Part shown: piece by piece, positions 8,215-17,120 of the stretch | Layout of the letters: each line of letters starts with the position of its first letter | How positions within the stretch are numbered: the first letter of the stretch is position 1 | Origin: Planctomycetota bacterium | Lineage (GTDB): Bacteria; Planctomycetota; JACQVV01 | DNA: 36,850 nt | Direction: 5' to 3' | Assembly (NCBI GenBank): GCA_016209595.1 | Contig: JACQVV010000042.1 | Location: 1 to 36,850, forward strand | Notes under the pieces: model-generated | Told to the model about the DNA's origin: nothing | Databases searched by the model: none | What the model saw: the letters and a program-made list of their open reading frames with translations, nothing else | Program-made: the position numbers and the translations under genes

Positions 8215-11200
8215 GTGACGGACCTTCGCTGGACCGACGCGGAGCGCGCGCTCCTCGACCGCCTTTTCGCGGAAGGGGTTCTCACGCCCTCCCAGATCCG
8301 CTCGCTCGAGAAGGCGAGACGGCAGAGCGGCCAGCCGCTGCTGGCGATCCTGGTACGGCTCCGCCTCCTCTCGGGAGTCGAGCTCCGGCGCTTCCTCTCC
8401 ATGAAGAGCCTGTCGTCGGCCGACGAGGAGCTCCTCCAGACGGCCTCCGCGGCCCCGGCGGCGCCCAAGACGATCGGCCGCTACGAGGTCATCGAGGAGC
8501 TGGGGCGGGGCGGGATGGGGGTGGTCTACCGCGCGCGGCACCCGGAGCTCGGCCAGGAGGTCGCGATCAAGGTCCTCTTCGCGACGAGCGGGGTCGCGCC
8601 GATCTCCGTCGAACGCTTCCGGCGCGAGGCCAGGACGGGCGCGCTGGTCGCGCACCCAAATCTGGTGCGGGTCCTCGACGCCGGGACGCTGGGCGACGCG
8701 CACTTCCTCGTCATGGAAATGGTCGCGGGGCAATCGCTCGCCGACCTCGTCGCTCAGGGAGGACCGGTGGCGCTCACCGAAGCCCGGAGGATCCTCCGGC
8801 AGTGCCTGGAGGCGCTCCGTGCCCTCCACAACCGGGGCTTCGTCCACCGGGACGTGAAGCCCCAGAACATCTTGATCGCGAGAGACGGGCTCGTCCGCCT
8901 GGTCGACTACGGGCTCGCTCGGCAGGTCGGCGACCCGCGGCTTACGCGTGGGTTCCATTGGGTCGGGACCCCCCTCTACGCGTCGCTGGAGCAGCTCGAG
9001 GGGAAGGAGATCGACGGCCGGAGCGACCTCTACTCGCTCGGCCTCTCCATCCTCTATGCCCTGACCGGCGTGGTTCCCAGGCAAGCCTCCTCGGAGGCCG
9101 AGCTCCTCTCCCGCCTGCGCAAGGGGGAGATGCCGTCCGCGAGCGAGTGCGTGCCCGACCTCCCGGCGGGAGACCGGAAACTCCTCGGCCGCCTCGTCGC
9201 GACCGAGGTTGACAAGAGGGCTCGCGGCGCGGAAGAGGTCCTGGCGGATCTCGAGCTCGTGGAGGCCGGGGGCGCCCCGGCGCCCACCGCGCGCGTGCAG
9301 GTGCCCGTCCGGCGCCGCCGCTCGCGCTGGCTTGCCGGCGCCGCGGCGATCGGCGCCCTCGTCCTCCTCGCGCTGGGCTATGCCCTGGGGGCTTGGCTCG
9401 GGGGCGGGAAGGCGGGCGGTGGCGGGGGCGCCGAGGATCCCGGTCCCCCTCCCCGCCTCGCCCTCGACTCCGCGCTGCTCTCGGGCGGCGCGATCACGGC
9501 TCCCCGGATGGAGCTCACGGGCCGGCTCGAAGGGGAAGGCACGGTCGATGGCGTCTGGGTCGGGACCGAGGCGGCCCTTCCCCTGGAGGAGGGCTACAGG
9601 AGATGGAAGGTGCGCGTCTCGTTCGCCGAGATGGAGCGCGCTCGAATCGAGGCGGTGGTGATCGAATCGGGCGGCCGGGTGACGCGACAGGTGCTCTTCG
9701 AGGGGCCCGTCGACTATACGGCTCCCCGGCTCGCAATCCTCTCTCCGGACGCGGGCGCCACCGTCGGCGCGGGTCCCGTGAAGGTTGCCGTGCGGGCCGA
9801 GGACTCGTCCGGCGTTTCCCGGGTCCAGGCGAACGGAAGGCCGCTCGCCACCGACGCGGAGCATCCCCTCGTCTGGCTGGGCGAGGTGATCCTGGGCCAG
9901 GACGCGATCGGGATCGAATTCTCGGCGGCCGATCGCTATGGGAACGAGACCGCGACGCCGCTCGTCCACCCGGTGCGCGTGGTCTCCGATGCCGCCCGCG
10001 CGGCGATCGAGACCCCCGTCCCGAACGCCGAAGTGAGCGGTGAGGAGATCACCGTCACCGGAAGCGCGACGGGGAACGGAGTCTCCCGGGTCCTCGTGAA
10101 CGGCGTCCCAGCAAGGAAGCTGGGCGGCGATTTCACGCGCTGGGAGGCCGTTGTCCCCGTGCCCGCGGGCGAGGACCTCTTCACGCTCTCGGCCGTGGCC
10201 GAGGACGCGGAAGGCCGCCCGGGTCCGATCCACGAGATCACGGTCCGCGTCGCGCGAGCCGCGCTCAGGATCGAGGTGACCTCGCACGCCCCGGGCGCGG
10301 TCGTCCAGGGTCCGACCGTCCTCTTGGCCGGAACGGCAAGCTCTGGCCATAGGGTCCGGTTCGTCGTGGTCGCCAGAAAGAGCGAGACCCGCGAAGCCGG
10401 GAAGAACGCGACCCTCGAGACCGAGGGCTCACTCACTCGCTGGCGCGTCGAGATCGAGCTTGCCCCGGGGGAGCAGGAGATCGAGATCGTGGCGGAGGAC
10501 GCGGCCGACCAGCGCCGCAGCGTGATGTTCAAGCTGGTCCGGCAGGACGCCACGGGACCCGCGCTCGTCGTCGAGAGCCCGCGGGATGGCCAGGCGGTCG
10601 AGGGGGACTCGATCGAGATCGCGGGACGCCTCGATGGCGCACCCGGCCCGGTATGGATCGCGGGACGCGACACACCTCTCGATCCTGGCGGCCGCTTCGT
10701 CCGGCGGCTCCCCCTCGCGCCTGGGAGGAACCGGATCGACCTCCGGGCCGCGCGACCCTCCGGCGGCTGGGAGGTGGTGGAGCTCTCGGTGCTCGTCCTT
10801 CCCCGGCCATCGCCGCTCATCTTCGAGGTCCGCACTCGCGCCGCGGGCGAGGCAGAGTCGCCGAGGCCAGCGGCACTCCTGGCGCTGCGGGGAGGAAACC
10901 TCCTCGTGTACGCACCGGGCACGCCGGCAGCCTTCATCCTCGACCCGAAGACGGGAAAGAGGAAGGCGGTCTTGCCGGAGGCCGGTTCCATTGTGGCCGC
11001 GGGCGCCGCTCGGGAGGGGTCGCTCCTTGTCCTCGCCGGTCCCCGCGATGTCGCGATCGTGGACCTTGCCGGCGGGAAGACGACCAAGGTCTCGCTCCCC
11101 GAGGGCATGGAGGCCGTGGAGCACCCGATCGCCGTCCACCCTTCCGGCGCCTGGGCGGTTCTCTACTTCCGCGACCGCGGGGCGATGCGGGTCGATCTCG

Positions 11201-12624
11201 CCTCCGGGCAGGCGGCGAGCCTTCTCCCCGAGCTGGGCGAGGAGAAGGTCTGGGGGGCCGGACTCGACCCATCCGGACGATTCATCGCTCTCGACGGGCC
11301 CGCCTTCGTACGCGTGCAGGTCGCCGACCTCGAGACGGGGAATGTCGTCTCGAACTTCGAGAAGGATCCGAATCCCGAGGACCCCCTGGGCTGCTCGACG
11401 CTCTTCGCGCTCTCTCCGGACGGCCGGACCGTCGCGGGGACGAACGCCCATCGGACGCTCGGCTGGGGGCCGGCCTCCGAGCGCACGGCCTGGAGCGAGA
11501 AGGTCGGCGTGGGAAACCCCCTCTTTGTCGCCCGCAGGCGCGGAGAGGCCGCGGTCCACTTCCTCTCGGCGCGGGGCGAGTGGACGCGGATTCCCGACGA
11601 GGATCCCACGAAGCGCGAGTCGTGGCCGCTCGTCCACGGCCGGATGATCCGCTCCGCGGCGCTCCTCGACGGCGAAGAGGGACTCGGGATCCTCGACGAG
11701 ACGGGCACGGTCTGGGCGTGGGAGAAGCCGGGCGCCCAGCCTGCCTCCTGCCTCTCCGCGGGCGACTCGGTTCTCGGACTCGTCTTCCACCGGGACGGGA
11801 AGTCGCTCGCCGCGATCCACTCGGGCGTCGGGGTCCGCCTCGTGGACGTCAAGACCGGGCGATCCTCGCGCGTCTCCGGGCGGCCCGAGACCGCGACCCT
11901 TCTCTGGGGCGGCTGGTGCGGCGACGAGTCGGGCGCGCTCCGCGCCGTGACGGGAGAGGGAACCGTGCTCGCCCTCTCGGGGGGGAGACTCGCGGAGCGG
12001 GGCCGGTGGCCCGGCCTCCCGTCCCGCGTCGTCCTCGACGGCGCCCGGAAGCGGGCCGCGGTCGTCTTCGCGGGGAGCGAGGGGTGGAGCCTCCTTGACC
12101 CACTCGCCGAGGAGCCGGAGGCGCCCGCGAGCTTGAGAGAAGGGCTCCCTCTCGCGTTCTCGCCGGAGGGGGACGCGCTCCTTTTTTCCTCCGACGACGG
12201 AGACCTGGGGCGCGTCCTCCTCGACGGCGCCGTCCCGATCGGGAGGACTCTCGCGCTCCCCGTCGTCGAGGGCGGGCCGCCCGCTCCTCCTCTCCGGGCG
12301 CTGTCCATCCCCTCGTCCGACGCCTTCCTTCTCTTCTCGCCCGGCGCCACACTGGCGGACTTCGCCCGCGCCACGCCGCGAGCTCCCGCGGACGAGGCCC
12401 TCCGCCGCCCGACCGCCCTGGCCATCGACCCGTCGGGCACCTATGCGATTCTCGGCTTCGCCGACGGACGGCTCGCCGCGCTCTCGGCCGGCGACCTTTC
12501 GCTCCTGGGATGGATGTCCTCGTCGCACGCGGGCGAGGTGGCCGCGATCGAGTTCTCGCCCGACGGGCGGCTGCTTGCCACCTGCGACGTCACGGGCGCG
12601 GTCTTCCTGTGGGGGCCGCCGTGA
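8215..12624 (+). CDS. Transmembrane Ser/Thr kinase with Ig-like and beta-propeller ectodomain
   Basis: A 1469-residue receptor-type kinase. Residues 1-80 form a helical N-terminal module (LLDRLFAEGVLTPSQIRSLE) of the kind found before many planctomycete kinases. The kinase domain is about 88-345: GRGGMG (97-102), Lys119, HRDVKPQN (211-218) and DYG (231-233) in place of DFG, while the segment after GTPLY reads ASLEQ rather than the usual MSPEQ. A membrane helix lies at about 372-395. Outside are at least four Ig-like or glucodextranase-B-like repeats (PRLAILSPDAGATV; ARAAIETPVPNAEV; LRIEVTSHAPGAVV; PALVVESPRDGQAV) and then a roughly 600-residue WD40-like propeller (AIEFSPDGRLLATCDVTGAVFLWG). 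The catalytic Lys and both Asp are kept, so it should be active. GTG start three bases after the preceding stop. Likely an envelope sensor; ligand unknown. Confidence 0.88.
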   Translation: MTDLRWTDAERALLDRLFAEGVLTPSQIRSLEKARRQSGQPLLAILVRLRLLSGVELRRFLSMKSLSSADEELLQTASAAPAAPKTIGRYEVIEELGRGGMGVVYRARHPELGQEVAIKVLFATSGVAPISVERFRREARTGALVAHPNLVRVLDAGTLGDAHFLVMEMVAGQSLADLVAQGGPVALTEARRILRQCLEALRALHNRGFVHRDVKPQNILIARDGLVRLVDYGLARQVGDPRLTRGFHWVGTPLYASLEQLEGKEIDGRSDLYSLGLSILYALTGVVPRQASSEAELLSRLRKGEMPSASECVPDLPAGDRKLLGRLVATEVDKRARGAEEVLADLELVEAGGAPAPTARVQVPVRRRRSRWLAGAAAIGALVLLALGYALGAWLGGGKAGGGGGAEDPGPPPRLALDSALLSGGAITAPRMELTGRLEGEGTVDGVWVGTEAALPLEEGYRRWKVRVSFAEMERARIEAVVIESGGRVTRQVLFEGPVDYTAPRLAILSPDAGATVGAGPVKVAVRAEDSSGVSRVQANGRPLATDAEHPLVWLGEVILGQDAIGIEFSAADRYGNETATPLVHPVRVVSDAARAAIETPVPNAEVSGEEITVTGSATGNGVSRVLVNGVPARKLGGDFTRWEAVVPVPAGEDLFTLSAVAEDAEGRPGPIHEITVRVARAALRIEVTSHAPGAVVQGPTVLLAGTASSGHRVRFVVVARKSETREAGKNATLETEGSLTRWRVEIELAPGEQEIEIVAEDAADQRRSVMFKLVRQDATGPALVVESPRDGQAVEGDSIEIAGRLDGAPGPVWIAGRDTPLDPGGRFVRRLPLAPGRNRIDLRAARPSGGWEVVELSVLVLPRPSPLIFEVRTRAAGEAESPRPAALLALRGGNLLVYAPGTPAAFILDPKTGKRKAVLPEAGSIVAAGAAREGSLLVLAGPRDVAIVDLAGGKTTKVSLPEGMEAVEHPIAVHPSGAWAVLYFRDRGAMRVDLASGQAASLLPELGEEKVWGAGLDPSGRFIALDGPAFVRVQVADLETGNVVSNFEKDPNPEDPLGCSTLFALSPDGRTVAGTNAHRTLGWGPASERTAWSEKVGVGNPLFVARRRGEAAVHFLSARGEWTRIPDEDPTKRESWPLVHGRMIRSAALLDGEEGLGILDETGTVWAWEKPGAQPASCLSAGDSVLGLVFHRDGKSLAAIHSGVGVRLVDVKTGRSSRVSGRPETATLLWGGWCGDESGALRAVTGEGTVLALSGGRLAERGRWPGLPSRVVLDGARKRAAVVFAGSEGWSLLDPLAEEPEAPASLREGLPLAFSPEGDALLFSSDDGDLGRVLLDGAVPIGRTLALPVVEGGPPAPPLRALSIPSSDAFLLFSPGATLADFARATPRAPADEALRRPTALAIDPSGTYAILGFADGRLAALSAGDLSLLGWMSSSHAGEVAAIEFSPDGRLLATCDVTGAVFLWGPP

Positions 12625-12656
12625 CGGACCTTTCCCGGCACTCGGGCAAGACGCTG

Positions 12657-12748
12657 AACGTCCAACGTCGAACGCTAAACGTCCAACGTGGAACGCTGAA
12701 CGTCCAACGTCGAAGTTCGGAGTTCGAAGTTCGGAGTTCGAAGTTCGA
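12657..12748. repeat. Two adjacent short tandem arrays, 21-bp and 14-bp periods
   Basis: The core AACGTCCAACGT recurs at 12657-12668, 12678-12689 and 12699-12710, a 21-bp period with one- or two-base changes between units. Immediately after it, CGAAGTTCGGAGTT repeats exactly at 12711-12724 and 12725-12738, with a partial third copy to 12748. The arrays lie just after the kinase stop at 12624. They have no spacer structure, so this is not a CRISPR array. Confidence 0.9.
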
Positions 12749-12780
12749 TGAGGCAACGAACGAACACGTCTCGACGGTTT

Positions 12781-12845
12781 GAGGCGGAGCCTCGTTAGCC
12801 GCTTTCGACTCAAGTTTCGCTCTCCCGGATCCGATAGGAGATCCG
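12781..12845. other. Small inverted repeats before the gene at 12891
   Basis: GAGGC-GGA-GCCTC at 12781-12793 is followed by GTT and could be a weak terminator for the upstream kinase. CGGATC at 12826-12831 pairs with GATCCG at 12840-12845 and lies upstream of the GAGGGGAG ribosome site (12877-12884) of the next gene. Roles are not established. Confidence 0.35.
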
Positions 12846-12890
12846 GCGGCGTACCGCCGCTCGGCGTTCCACCGACGAGGGGAGAATCCG

Positions 12891-14621
12891 ATGAGCGTCA
12901 TTCCGATCCCGACCAGGACCAGGGCCGTCGGCGAGGAGCTCGAAGCGGCCGAACGGGCGTTCGCGGAGGGCCGGGAGGAGTCGGCCCTGGATTCGGCCGA
13001 CCGGCTGCTCCGCCTCGACCCCGAGGGCTCCGAGGAGAACGAGCGGCTCGCGACGCTGCTCGCGGCTCTCGGCCGACACCGGGACGCGGCCGGGAGGTTC
13101 CAGAAGGTGGCCGTGGAGGCGGGGAGAATCGCCGAGGCGGCGGCGCTCCGGATCGGGGTCTCGGAGCTCGCGGCGGGGCGCGTCCAGGCAGGGCTCGCCT
13201 GGCTCTCCGGGCTCTCGACCTGGCTTCCCGCCTACCACAGGATCGCGCGGCAGGTCGCGGAGCTCCGCCTCGACGCGGGCGACTCGTTCGGTGCGATCCA
13301 GGAACTCGTCCGTCAGCTCGACCTTCTCGGGGACGACCCGCGGACGCACATCCTCCTCGGGGACGCCTACGTCCGGATCGAGGCCTACGGAATGGCCGCC
13401 TGGCACTACCGGATCGCGTCCGAGCTCGACCCCTCGCGGAAAGCCCCCGAGCTCCGGCTCCGGCGGCTGGGCGAGAGAGCGAGTTGTGACACGGGGCTCG
13501 CGCTCGCCGGCGGGCGCCGGCTCTCGACCAACCTCGCGGCCCTGCGCGAGACCCGCCCCGAGATCGCCTCGTTTCTCGCCGAGCTCCCCCGCCCTTCCGA
13601 GTGGACGCCGTTTTCCATCGCGGGCGGGAGCGTCCGCGCTCGCGACCGGCGGGGGCGCTGGGTCAACGGCCACTACGGCCCGCCGAGGACCGGGCCGGGG
13701 CCGGCCACGGGAGGAGCGCGCCTCCAGCGCTGCCCCGTCTTCCTGGGATGCGGAACCGGCTACGGGCTCCGGCGCTTCCTCGCGGCGACCGAGTCCGTCG
13801 AGGGGCTTCCCGGGAAGAAGATCCCCGTCTACGTGATCGAACCCGACGCCGACCTCTTCCGGCTCGCGCTCGAGACGCACGACTGGGCGGACTGGATCCG
13901 GTCCGGACGGCTCTTCCCCTTCGTCGGCCCCGGAGCCGAGGAGCGCGCCCTCGACTTCTTTGCCGATCTCGCGGGCGAGGAGTGGCAGTTCCCGCGGATC
14001 GTCTCCGAGCTCGAGAAGGGCCGGGCGGCGCCGTTCATGCGCCGCTTCGACGCGGTCCGGCGCGCGCGCGACGCGCGCTATCGCGCCGACGTGGCCAGGA
14101 CCCAAGCCCTCCACACGGGACGAGGAGCGTCCGAGCGAGCGCGCGTGTTCTCCGAGGCCGCGGGAAGGCCCGTGCGAGTGCTCGCGAACGCAAGCCGCTT
14201 CGCCCCGGATCTTCTCGGCTCCCTCGCCGACCTCGTCGCGGAGTTCCGGCGGGAGGGGCACGAGGCCGAGCTCCTCGTCGAGACCCGCGACACGGGGCTC
14301 ATCTTGGAGAGGGATGTCGCCCGGCGGGTCGCGGCCTTCGAGCCCGATCTCATCCTCGCGGCGGAGAGCGTAGAGCCGCCGGCCCGGACGGCCTCGACGG
14401 CCCTCATCCCCGCGGGCATCCTGCTCGCAGGCTCCGGATCGCCGACGCTCGCGTGTGCGGTGGCAGACCCCTCGGCGATCTCGCCGCTGGATGTCCTCCT
14501 CGCCCCGCGCGCCGAGATCCTCGCCGGGATCGACGTTCCGGGGACCCGCCTGGCGGTCCTGCCGGCCGAAGGCCGGGCGCGGGCGATCCTCGCGCACATG
14601 GCCCGGGCGTTCGGCGGATAG
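12891..14621 (+). CDS. TPR protein with Maf/DUF115-like and CgeB-like glycosyltransferase regions
   Basis: A 576-residue cytoplasmic protein without a signal peptide. Residues about 12-190 are TPR-like helical pairs (ALDSADRLLRLDPEG; HILLGDAYVRIEAYGMAAWHYRIASELDP). Residues about 280-400 hold 'PVFLGCGTGYGLRRFL' and 'VYVIEPDADLFRLALE'. This pattern, a glycine-rich strand-loop followed by an acidic 'EPD' strand end, resembles the N-terminal domain of Maf (DUF115, MptE-like) flagellin glycosyltransferases. Residues about 410-576 (RVLANASRFAPDLLGSLADLV ... VARRVAAFEPDLILAAES) resemble CgeB-type glycosyltransferases. The family match is by pattern only. The start has a GAGGGGAG site 6 bases before ATG. 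It stands alone between repeats and a 500-bp gap; no flagellin gene is near. A protein or polysaccharide glycosylation role is an inference. Confidence 0.6.
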   Translation: MSVIPIPTRTRAVGEELEAAERAFAEGREESALDSADRLLRLDPEGSEENERLATLLAALGRHRDAAGRFQKVAVEAGRIAEAAALRIGVSELAAGRVQAGLAWLSGLSTWLPAYHRIARQVAELRLDAGDSFGAIQELVRQLDLLGDDPRTHILLGDAYVRIEAYGMAAWHYRIASELDPSRKAPELRLRRLGERASCDTGLALAGGRRLSTNLAALRETRPEIASFLAELPRPSEWTPFSIAGGSVRARDRRGRWVNGHYGPPRTGPGPATGGARLQRCPVFLGCGTGYGLRRFLAATESVEGLPGKKIPVYVIEPDADLFRLALETHDWADWIRSGRLFPFVGPGAEERALDFFADLAGEEWQFPRIVSELEKGRAAPFMRRFDAVRRARDARYRADVARTQALHTGRGASERARVFSEAAGRPVRVLANASRFAPDLLGSLADLVAEFRREGHEAELLVETRDTGLILERDVARRVAAFEPDLILAAESVEPPARTASTALIPAGILLAGSGSPTLACAVADPSAISPLDVLLAPRAEILAGIDVPGTRLAVLPAEGRARAILAHMARAFGG

Positions 14622-14858
14622 CGACCAGCCCGGCCGGACGATTCGCCGGACGACTCAGTCGGGTGGTCGGTCATTCCTCCTGGAGCTGGGAGGCGTCCCG
14701 GAGCTCGATTTCGCGACAGAAACCCTCCCCGTCCACGCGCCGAAGTCGCTTGCAAACGACCGCAGGATGGGCAGTTGGGGCGAGGGAGCGGCCATGGCAC
14801 TCCGGTTGCGAGATCAAGGACGCCTGGCCAGCGAGCCAGGGAATACGGAGATACGGCC

Positions 14859-15044
14859 ATGAATTACAAGAGCGAGACGTTCTTTCCGTTCCGCAACCTT
14901 GCGCGTCCATCGTTCATCGCGCTTCCCTATCCCTATCCGGGCCTCCGCGGACAGCTCACGGCGCTCGTGAATCCCAACCCCGAGGTGCTTTTCTTCGCCG
15001 GGGACGTGCAAGCCACCAACAACGGCACAACAGACTGGTGCTAA
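14859..15044 (+). CDS. Possible small ORF, 61 residues
   Basis: An ATG with GGAG eight bases upstream opens a 61-codon frame rich in aromatic residues and proline (MNYKSETFFPFRNL ... PSFIALPYPYPG) that ends in DWC. It lies in a stretch otherwise lacking a gene. I recognise no family. The codon use is less G/C-biased at third positions than in the neighbours. It is not long enough to exclude chance, and the promoter at 15053 starts just after its stop, so it would need its own transcript. Confidence 0.3.
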   Translation: MNYKSETFFPFRNLARPSFIALPYPYPGLRGQLTALVNPNPEVLFFAGDVQATNNGTTDWC

Positions 15045-15052
15045 GAAAAAGC

Positions 15053-15080
15053 TTGACGCACCGCGGCAAGCCCATATACT
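15053..15080 (+). promoter_or_regulatory. Sigma70-type promoter for the beta-propeller gene
   Basis: TTGACG (15053-15058) and TATACT (15075-15080) are separated by 16 bases. That matches the -35/-10 consensus at 5/6 and 5/6. It would start transcription near 15087, about 50 bases before the ATG at 15140, which has GGGGAGGA at 15125-15132. Confidence 0.65.
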
Positions 15081-15139
15081 CCCTCCCCTTTTCTTCAAGA
15101 ACTTTAACACGGCCCTACGGGGTAGGGGAGGATTTGGCA

Positions 15140-17068
15140 ATGCGCTTCAAGAACTTCTATCTCGCCGCCGGGGCGTTCGCCGCCCTCCTGGCCGCCCTTC
15201 CGGCGTCCGCTCAGGAGCTCGTGGCGAGCCGCACGAGCGCCGAGCTCGAGGCCTACATCGAGTCGATCGCGATCCAGGAGATGGAGCGCTCGCTCGACGG
15301 GTGGGGCTACCGCCCGCCGTGGCGCGGGGGTCCCGTGATGATGACCGCGCGCGCGGCCGAGGGCGCCTCCTCGAGTTACACGACCACGAACGTCCAGGTG
15401 GCGGGCGTGGACGAGCCGGACTTCGTGAAGAACGACGCGCGCTACGTCCACAAGCTCGTCGGCGAGTCGCTCGTCGTCGCCGATACGTACCCCGCGCACA
15501 AGATGCGGGAGCTCTCGCGCACGAAGATCGAGGGGTGGCCGTTCTCGCTCTTCCTCTTCGACGGCGTCGCGGTCGTCTTCTCGACCGCGCCCCCGCCCAA
15601 GGGAATGGAGCGCCCGATGCCGGGCGGCTCGGGCGGCCCGGAACCCATGATCGCGATGAGGCGTCCCTGGATCCGTCCGGTGACGCCGATCGTTAAGATG
15701 ACGACCCTCGACTTGAGCGATCGCTCGAACCCCCGCGTCGCGCGCGAGACCTACATCGAAGGAGACTTCGTCAACGCCCGCCGCGTCGGCACCGAGATCG
15801 AGCTCGTGACCTCCGCCCGGCCGCCGGGCCCGGAGCTCGCGTACTGGACCGACTGGAGCCGCGAGCCCACCAAGGCCGATATCGAGGCGCTCAAGGTCGA
15901 GAACCGGAGGCGCATCCGCGCCGCGACCCTCGCGGACTGGCTGCCGCGGCGTCTGGACAGGGCGACCCAGACGGCCCCGTCGCTCGCGCACGGGGCCTCG
16001 ACGACCTACCGTCCCGTGGCCCGCGGCGGGGGTCGCAACGTCGTGACCCTCACGGCGCTCGACGTGGCGTCGATCGCCGCCCCGAAGCACGTCGGAATCC
16101 TCTCCGAACGCGGCGAGGTCTACGCTTCCACGACCTCGCTCTATCTCGCCGTCTACCGCTGGGACTACTGGTGGTCGTACAGCGTGGGCACCAAGCCCGC
16201 GGACGTTTCGGACATCCACAAGTTCTCGATCGGCGGCTGGCCCCGCTACGCGGGCTCGGGACAGGTGGAGGGCCGCGTCCTCAACCAGTTCTCGATGGAC
16301 GAGTGGGAGGGTGATCTCCGCGTCGCGACGACGACCGAGGCCTCCGAGCAGGAGGGCCGACAGCGCGCGAACCACGTCTTCGTGCTCTGCCACGCCCGCC
16401 CCTGGACGCGCAGGCTCGAAGTCGTCGGCGAGATCCGTGACCTCGCTCCCGGCGAGCGCATCTACTCGTGCCGTTTCCTCGGCGAGCGGGGCTTCGTCGT
16501 GACCTTCCGGCAGGTCGATCCCCTCTTCGCGATCGACATGCGCCGGCTCGAGGTGAAGGGCGAGCTCAAGATCGACGGGTTCTCGACCTACATGCACCCG
16601 ATGGGCGAGAACGGGGAGTACCTCCTGACCGTGGGCAACGCCGCCGACCCGCAGACGGGCCAGGTGACGGGGCTCCTGCTCTCGATCTTCGACGTCCACG
16701 ACCTCGCGAACCCCGCGCGCATCCACTACCGGACGATCAAGGGCGCTTACTCCCAGGCGCTCTACGAGCACAAGGCGTTCACCTTCTACCCGCCGCAGAA
16801 CGCGCTCGTGATCCCCTTGAACGACTGGCAGAACGGGTTCTCCGGCATCGAGGTCTACGATGCCACCGTCGCTTCCGGCTTCCGCCTGCGCGGGCGCGTG
16901 GACCACGGCGATCTCGCGCGCCAGCTCGGCTGGACCTGGGGCCCGGACGTCTCGAGGACCGCGATCGTGAGGAATTCGGTCCTCCTCTCGTTCTCGGACG
17001 TCGGGATCAAGGCGAACCGCCTGAGCCGGCCGAAGTACGAGTACGGCTCGCTCCTCCTCAAGCCGTAG
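15140..17068 (+). CDS. Secreted beta-propeller domain protein (Beta_propel-type)
   Basis: A 642-residue exported protein. Signal peptide 1-23 (MRFKNFYLAAGAFAALLAAL, cleavage after PASAQ). The segment 'SYTTTNVQVAGVDEPDFVKNDARYVH' shortly after the N-terminus is the hallmark of secreted beta-propeller-domain (Beta_propel) proteins, and the rest is strand-rich to the C-terminus. The family has no defined catalytic role. The start at 15140 is chosen because the signal peptide begins there, GGGGAGGA stands 7 bases upstream and a good promoter lies at 15053-15080; the frame stays open far upstream but without signal. A strong inverted repeat after the stop ends both this gene and the convergent one. 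Confidence 0.88.
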   Translation: MRFKNFYLAAGAFAALLAALPASAQELVASRTSAELEAYIESIAIQEMERSLDGWGYRPPWRGGPVMMTARAAEGASSSYTTTNVQVAGVDEPDFVKNDARYVHKLVGESLVVADTYPAHKMRELSRTKIEGWPFSLFLFDGVAVVFSTAPPPKGMERPMPGGSGGPEPMIAMRRPWIRPVTPIVKMTTLDLSDRSNPRVARETYIEGDFVNARRVGTEIELVTSARPPGPELAYWTDWSREPTKADIEALKVENRRRIRAATLADWLPRRLDRATQTAPSLAHGASTTYRPVARGGGRNVVTLTALDVASIAAPKHVGILSERGEVYASTTSLYLAVYRWDYWWSYSVGTKPADVSDIHKFSIGGWPRYAGSGQVEGRVLNQFSMDEWEGDLRVATTTEASEQEGRQRANHVFVLCHARPWTRRLEVVGEIRDLAPGERIYSCRFLGERGFVVTFRQVDPLFAIDMRRLEVKGELKIDGFSTYMHPMGENGEYLLTVGNAADPQTGQVTGLLLSIFDVHDLANPARIHYRTIKGAYSQALYEHKAFTFYPPQNALVIPLNDWQNGFSGIEVYDATVASGFRLRGRVDHGDLARQLGWTWGPDVSRTAIVRNSVLLSFSDVGIKANRLSRPKYEYGSLLLKP

Positions 17069-17079
17069 CCGTCGCTTTC

Positions 17080-17114
17080 AGGGCCCGCCGGGAGAGTCTC
17101 TCCCCGCGGGCCCT
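17080..17114. terminator. Bidirectional stem-loop between convergent genes
   Basis: A 16-bp stem with one mismatch and a 3-base loop: AGGGCCCGC (17080-17088) pairs with GCGGGCCCT (17106-17114), and GGGAGA (17090-17095) with TCTCCC. It lies 12 bases after the stop at 17068 and just 3' of the convergent gene's stop at 17121. There is no long U tract, so termination may be weak or factor-assisted. Confidence 0.65.
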
Positions 17115-17120
17115 ACCTGT

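Larger units (their letters stand above)
14622..15139. other. Intergenic stretch, 518 bp
   Basis: Apart from the possible 61-residue ORF at 14859 and the promoter at 15053-15080, I see only an inverted repeat CCTGGC...GCCAGG (14823-14828 with 14835-14840). The long plus-strand frame running through this region into the next gene carries no recognisable protein before 15140. Confidence 0.6.

Noticed and set aside
6478..10350. Minus-strand open frame of 1290 codons opposite the barrel and kinase genes
   Set aside because: Arg/Asp/Glu-rich shadow of high-GC coding DNA, with no domain, signal or ribosome site; the plus strand holds recognisable domains throughout.
12657..12748. CRISPR array
   Set aside because: Repeats are contiguous with no unique spacers; no cas genes.
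10429..12813. Minus-strand frame with FDVGRSAFHVGRLAF-type repeats
   Set aside because: Shadow of the kinase ectodomain plus the tandem DNA repeats at 12657-12748; no protein family.
12781..12820. attC-like site (GAGGC-GGA-GCCTCGTTAGCC)
   Set aside because: GTTAGCC resembles an attC core by chance, but there is no matching opposite core, integrase or cassette.
13601..15139. Open plus-strand frame running into the beta-propeller gene
   Set aside because: Reads as Arg/Pro/Gly shadow of the TPR/Maf-like gene; signal peptide, promoter and ribosome site all place the start at 15140.
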